Shown here one piece after another: positions 6,301 through 9,227 of a DNA stretch of 9,227 nt. The stretch's first letter is position 1, and each line of letters starts with the position of its first letter. Below the pieces are notes generated by a model that ran no database searches, was not told where the DNA came from, and saw only the letters and a list, made by a program, of their open reading frames with translations. The DNA comes from Candidatus Nitrosopumilus sp. (lineage in GTDB: Archaea; Thermoproteota; Nitrososphaeria; Nitrososphaerales; Nitrosopumilaceae), in contig JAEMQG010000066.1 of assembly GCA_022758935.1 (NCBI GenBank), forward strand, positions 1-9,227, read 5' to 3'. A program made the position numbers and the translations under genes.

Positions 6301-7671
6301 TTAGTTAGAAATTAGATTTTTTGTAAAATAACTTCTTGATGCCAAAACAATTATCAATAATGTTGAGAATAGGGTTAGAGTTATAATAGTTCCAAATTCT
6401 GGTGCAACAACAATTCCAAATTCAGTTTCTTGACCTGTATTTTTAATATTTTCAAATCTAATAATTGTAGGGCCAGTTTGATCCTCCACAAATTTGTATT
6501 GTTCATATTCTCCTCCAACTTCAGCTGTTCCAGTCGTTCTATGAATTTCCTTGCCATTTTGTATAATTACAAAAGTGTAATCTGAATTACGTAGTGGTTC
6601 TCCAGTTTTACCATCTCTAATTGTAAAAATAAAATTTGTGTTTTGCCCAGGTTCAATTTGTATTGGATCCCATGAAAGATTTACTTGAAAGTCTTCACTT
6701 TTTGTAGAAGCAGTCAAGGGAAATTCTGTATTTTCATCTCTAAAAAGTGTAAAAACTATTTTTTGTGGTAACGGTTCTCCAGATTTTGTTAGTTGATTTT
6801 TTAGAAATCTGAGATGATCTTGTAATAAAACAACATGTACTATTCTTTCATCTCTTTCGGTATAATCATCAATGGTGACTGATGACTTAAACAAGTTAAT
6901 TCCATTTACTTTACCTGTATAACCCGGTGAGAAAAATTCAGTAAAATTCTTTGGAATGTGTACCTCTTCATGAACAAATGGAATATGAGACATTTGTTTT
7001 TCACTCCAATCAAATGGCATTTCAAATGTTATTTGTTTTGCAATGGGATCATAGTTGAAATTAGAGATTTGATCAAAATATGACTTGACTTTGAATTGAA
7101 CATCCTGGTTTTTATCATCTTTTTGGACAAACGGGAAATCCTCTATTATACTCAAATCAGCATTATAGACAACAGAATCTGTAATGATATTTGTAGGTTC
7201 ATCAATAGTTCTCACTTCAATCTCAAAATTGTATAATCCAGCTGATTCAAATATTGGACCAGTGATTTCAATGGGATTTGACTCTGTTCCATGCCATGCT
7301 CCTAATAGAGAATCTTGTTGTCCATGAATTGTGATCTCTCCATCTGGTGTTGATTTTACTGTAATTGGAAGAATTCCATTAGAGGCAAAGAAATAGTTTC
7401 GAAATATCATTTTATTTTCATGAAACAGACCTATCAAATATGTGACATTTTTGGGATGTTCTTTTGTTTTGTCTTCAGTTGCAGTAATTGTAATTTGTTT
7501 ATCATTGTCTTTTTCAAGATACGTTGGAAGTTCGACTGAAATTGAGATTTTTTTTCCTTGAATATCTACAGAAGAAATAGTATCAATTCCAAATCCGTGG
7601 CCAAAAACATTACTTGCTGGAAATATCAGTGATATCACCATTGCAAATATAACAAATTTCAAAAAGGACAT
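6301..7671 (-). CDS. PEFG-CTERM surface protein with predicted mature N-terminal His, function unknown
   Basis: I do not recognise a functional family for this 456-residue protein. A signal peptide (about 1-24, ending NVFG) would leave H25 as the first mature residue (HGFGIDTISS). The body is beta-rich and looks like several Ig-like domains, roughly 25-175, 185-325 and 327-415. A His cluster (H229, H234, H238 in SHIPFVHEEVHIP) lies in the middle domain. The C-terminus has the three-part sorting signal: APEFG (423-427), a hydrophobic stretch (428-444) and a short tail with R446 and K451. In thaumarchaea PEFG-CTERM proteins are thought to be cut and anchored by an archaeosortase-like enzyme, so this one is probably displayed at the cell surface. 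It follows the LON-domain gene after 22 bases and could be cotranscribed with it. A metal-binding role is suggested only by the neighbours, the N-terminal His and the His cluster. Confidence 0.85.
   Translation of the reverse strand: MSFLKFVIFAMVISLIFPASNVFGHGFGIDTISSVDIQGKKISISVELPTYLEKDNDKQITITATEDKTKEHPKNVTYLIGLFHENKMIFRNYFFASNGILPITVKSTPDGEITIHGQQDSLLGAWHGTESNPIEITGPIFESAGLYNFEIEVRTIDEPTNIITDSVVYNADLSIIEDFPFVQKDDKNQDVQFKVKSYFDQISNFNYDPIAKQITFEMPFDWSEKQMSHIPFVHEEVHIPKNFTEFFSPGYTGKVNGINLFKSSVTIDDYTERDERIVHVVLLQDHLRFLKNQLTKSGEPLPQKIVFTLFRDENTEFPLTASTKSEDFQVNLSWDPIQIEPGQNTNFIFTIRDGKTGEPLRNSDYTFVIIQNGKEIHRTTGTAEVGGEYEQYKFVEDQTGPTIIRFENIKNTGQETEFGIVVAPEFGTIITLTLFSTLLIIVLASRSYFTKNLISN
6304..6402 (-). 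other. PEFG-CTERM sorting signal
   Basis: Residues 424-456 of the surface protein comprise the PEFG motif, about 17 hydrophobic residues (TIITLTLFSTLLIIVLA) and a short tail containing Arg and Lys. This is the pattern of the thaumarchaeal PEFG-CTERM domain, the likely substrate signal of an archaeosortase. No sortase gene is in the window. Confidence 0.8.
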
Positions 7672-7693
7672 TCATTATTACAAATACGTGGGG

Positions 7694-8404
7694 TTATTTT
7701 ACTGTCAGTAATTCATGAACTTTTTGAATCAATTCATCCATAGTATTTGCTTCCAAAATTGGTTGTAATTCATTGGGGTCTTTCGCCCCAAGTGCAGATA
7801 AAGAATAGACATAATCAATTGTTGGAGTGTCTGTAGTAAGATAGTACTGTTCTAAAACATGATCTAATGCATGGGGTTCAACAATTTGTGGTAATGCCTG
7901 TGCAACAATTTTGTCTTTCCACATATTTACTAATTTTTCCCATTTGTTCAGTGGTACATTTTCATCAATTTCAGGAATGAATTCAACATCAGCACGCAAA
8001 TACATTTTTCCGTCGGTTCCTAATTTTTCATGTAATGTAGAGATGGTTTGATGACCTTCTATAGTATATGGATCATAATTAGAAGGTTGTTCTAATGATG
8101 GCGGGATTATTTTTTTTATTTCGAATTTGTTACGTCCGACAGTTTCGATGTGTAACTGCATTCCATCCATTTTAACATCTTCACATTTGGTAATCTTTGC
8201 AATTGTACCTATTGGTTTGGGTGCGTCCCAACCACTAATTGATTTATTTGCATCAATAAGACACACACCAAATTGTCCATCACCTAACATACAATCATCA
8301 ACTAATTGCTTGTATCGGGGTTCAAAAATTTGAAGTGGTAATTCTTGACGAGGAAACAATACTAAATCCAAAGGAAAAATCGGTATAATCTTGGTTGTAG
8401 TCAT
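7694..8404 (-). CDS. Stand-alone LON substrate-binding-domain protein
   Basis: This 236-residue protein matches the N-terminal substrate-binding domain of Lon proteases (PF02190 type). It opens with IPIFPLDLVLFPRQELPLQI and FEPRYKQLVDDC, then GQFGVCLI (43-50), PIGTIAKI (64-71) and GRNKFEIKKI (90-99). It ends with a helical part (about 150-236). There is no AAA+ ATPase and no Ser-Lys protease domain, so it is not Lon. Stand-alone forms occur in bacteria, archaea and eukaryotes and their exact role is mostly unknown; recognition of protein substrates or partners is inferred. No signal peptide is seen, so it is cytoplasmic. It lies 66 bases after the pyrB stop and 22 bases before the surface-protein gene. 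Confidence 0.9.
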   Translation of the reverse strand: MTTTKIIPIFPLDLVLFPRQELPLQIFEPRYKQLVDDCMLGDGQFGVCLIDANKSISGWDAPKPIGTIAKITKCEDVKMDGMQLHIETVGRNKFEIKKIIPPSLEQPSNYDPYTIEGHQTISTLHEKLGTDGKMYLRADVEFIPEIDENVPLNKWEKLVNMWKDKIVAQALPQIVEPHALDHVLEQYYLTTDTPTIDYVYSLSALGAKDPNELQPILEANTMDELIQKVHELLTVK

Positions 8405-8428
8405 TTGTTGTTATTTGACATGTCGCTA

Positions 8429-8437
8429 GATATATGG
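8429..8437 (-). promoter_or_regulatory. Probable TATA box of the LON-domain gene
   Basis: CCATATATC on the minus strand is centred about 29 bases before the ATG at 8404, predicting a leader of only a few bases. It suggests that this gene has its own promoter rather than depending on pyrB. Confidence 0.45.
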
Positions 8438-8470
8438 AATACGCAATAAATTTTAATTACCAATTAGAAT

Positions 8471-9227
8471 TTAGAATCCATTTTCGTTGAGAATTAATCC
8501 AAGTAGTGCGGCTCGTGTATGTTTTCCATATTCAGCTTGTTCAAAATATTTCGCATTTTTTGTATAATCAACCTCAGGTGAAATTTCATCAAGTCGAGGG
8601 AGTGGGTGTAAAATAATAGAATCAGATTTCATTTTTTGGAGTAAATCTAATCCCACTACATAACTTCCTTTTACCTTGAGATATTCTTCTTCGTCAGGAA
8701 ATCGTTCTTTTTGAATTCGTGTAACATACAAAACATCAAGATCATCAATATATTCTTCAATATCGGTAGATTCAGTAAATGATAGTTTCTTTTTTATTTC
8801 ATAAACAGAATCATTTCTAATTTTTAATGACTCTGGGGAAATCAGATGAACATCTACATCATAATTTCCAAGACCATACAAAAGAGAATAAACAGTTCTT
8901 CCATACTTTAGATCCCCAATAATTCCAATTTTAAGACCATCAATTTTTTTCTTTTCTTTTCTTATTGTAAACAAATCTTGTATAGCTTGTGTGGGATGTT
9001 CCTCTGTACCACTTCCGGCGTTGATTACAGGTTTTGAAGAAACTTCAGCTGCAAATCTACTTGAACCATCAAGAGGATGTCGCAATACAAGTATATCAGA
9101 ATAAATCGACATTATTTTTACAGTATCAGCAAGACTCTCACCTTTTTGGGCAGACGATGATGAGATGTTGGAAATTCCTAAAGAATTACCACCAATTGAG
9201 GCCATGGCAGCATCAAAACTAAGACGA
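8471..9227 (-). CDS. pyrB: Aspartate carbamoyltransferase catalytic subunit, N-terminus outside window
   Basis: PyrB condenses carbamoyl phosphate with aspartate to N-carbamoyl-aspartate, the first committed step of pyrimidine synthesis. The frame is open to the window edge and the first visible residues, RLSFDAAM, are the end of the carbamoyl-phosphate motif STRTRLSF. The gene therefore starts outside, with roughly 55 residues missing; the in-frame ATG at 9205 is internal. Visible active-site motifs are SSAQKGESLADT (80s-loop Ser and Lys), LRHPLDGSSR (Arg matching E. coli R105), EEHPTQAIQDL (matching H134), GDLKYGRTVYSL, TRIQKERF (matching R229 and Q231) and HPLPRLDEI. The protein ends NENGF near the usual family length. 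No pyrI regulatory-subunit gene follows it in the window; one could lie upstream. Confidence 0.95.
   Translation of the reverse strand, partial: RLSFDAAMASIGGNSLGISNISSSSAQKGESLADTVKIMSIYSDILVLRHPLDGSSRFAAEVSSKPVINAGSGTEEHPTQAIQDLFTIRKEKKKIDGLKIGIIGDLKYGRTVYSLLYGLGNYDVDVHLISPESLKIRNDSVYEIKKKLSFTESTDIEEYIDDLDVLYVTRIQKERFPDEEEYLKVKGSYVVGLDLLQKMKSDSIILHPLPRLDEISPEVDYTKNAKYFEQAEYGKHTRAALLGLILNENGF

Noticed and set aside
7672..7693. Alternative ATG at 7675 for the PEFG-CTERM gene
   Set aside because: It is out of frame with the signal peptide and body; the ATG at 7671 gives the full signal peptide.
9203..9205. ATG as the start of pyrB
   Set aside because: The frame continues upstream with RLSFDAA, part of the conserved carbamoyl-phosphate motif, so this Met is internal and the true start is outside the window.

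Overview
The window looks like a piece of an ammonia-oxidising thaumarchaeon of the marine Nitrosopumilus type. The DNA is AT-rich, genes are tightly packed, promoters carry archaeal TATA-like boxes placed for leaderless or nearly leaderless transcripts, and one protein ends in a PEFG-CTERM sorting signal, a hallmark of this group. This assignment is by recognition; no database search was run.

Layout. Positions 1-487 (minus) hold the N-terminal part of a secreted protein whose predicted mature N-terminus is His. A 103-bp divergent gap separates it from 591-3365 (plus), a very large CopC-CopD fusion that also carries an Ig-like domain and a seven-bladed beta-propeller. Tail to tail with this gene, and overlapping it by 11 bp, lies a minus-strand ABC metal importer operon: znuA (5824-4889), znuC (4892-4176) and znuB (4173-3355), probably for zinc. 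A 90-bp divergent gap with a perfect 7+1+7 palindrome lies between znuA and a NikR-like ribbon-helix-helix regulator (5915-6298, plus). The regulator meets tail to tail a PEFG-CTERM surface protein (7671-6301, minus) that also starts with His after its signal peptide. Then come a stand-alone LON-domain protein (8404-7694, minus) and the C-terminal part of aspartate carbamoyltransferase pyrB (9227-8471, minus; its N-terminus lies beyond the window).

How it fits together. The first 7.7 kb read as an envelope metal-handling neighbourhood: CopC/CopD copper handling, a zinc importer, a metal-sensor-like repressor divergent from it, and two further exported proteins with a His at the predicted mature N-terminus. 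The sequence-level oddities are the NikR-like protein with one canonical nickel ligand replaced by Lys, the propeller-extended CopCD, and the recurrence of the His N-terminus in three unrelated exported proteins. The last 1.5 kb (LON-domain protein, pyrB) look like ordinary housekeeping genes. There is no gene-free stretch longer than about 105 bp, and I see no RNA gene, insertion sequence or CRISPR array.
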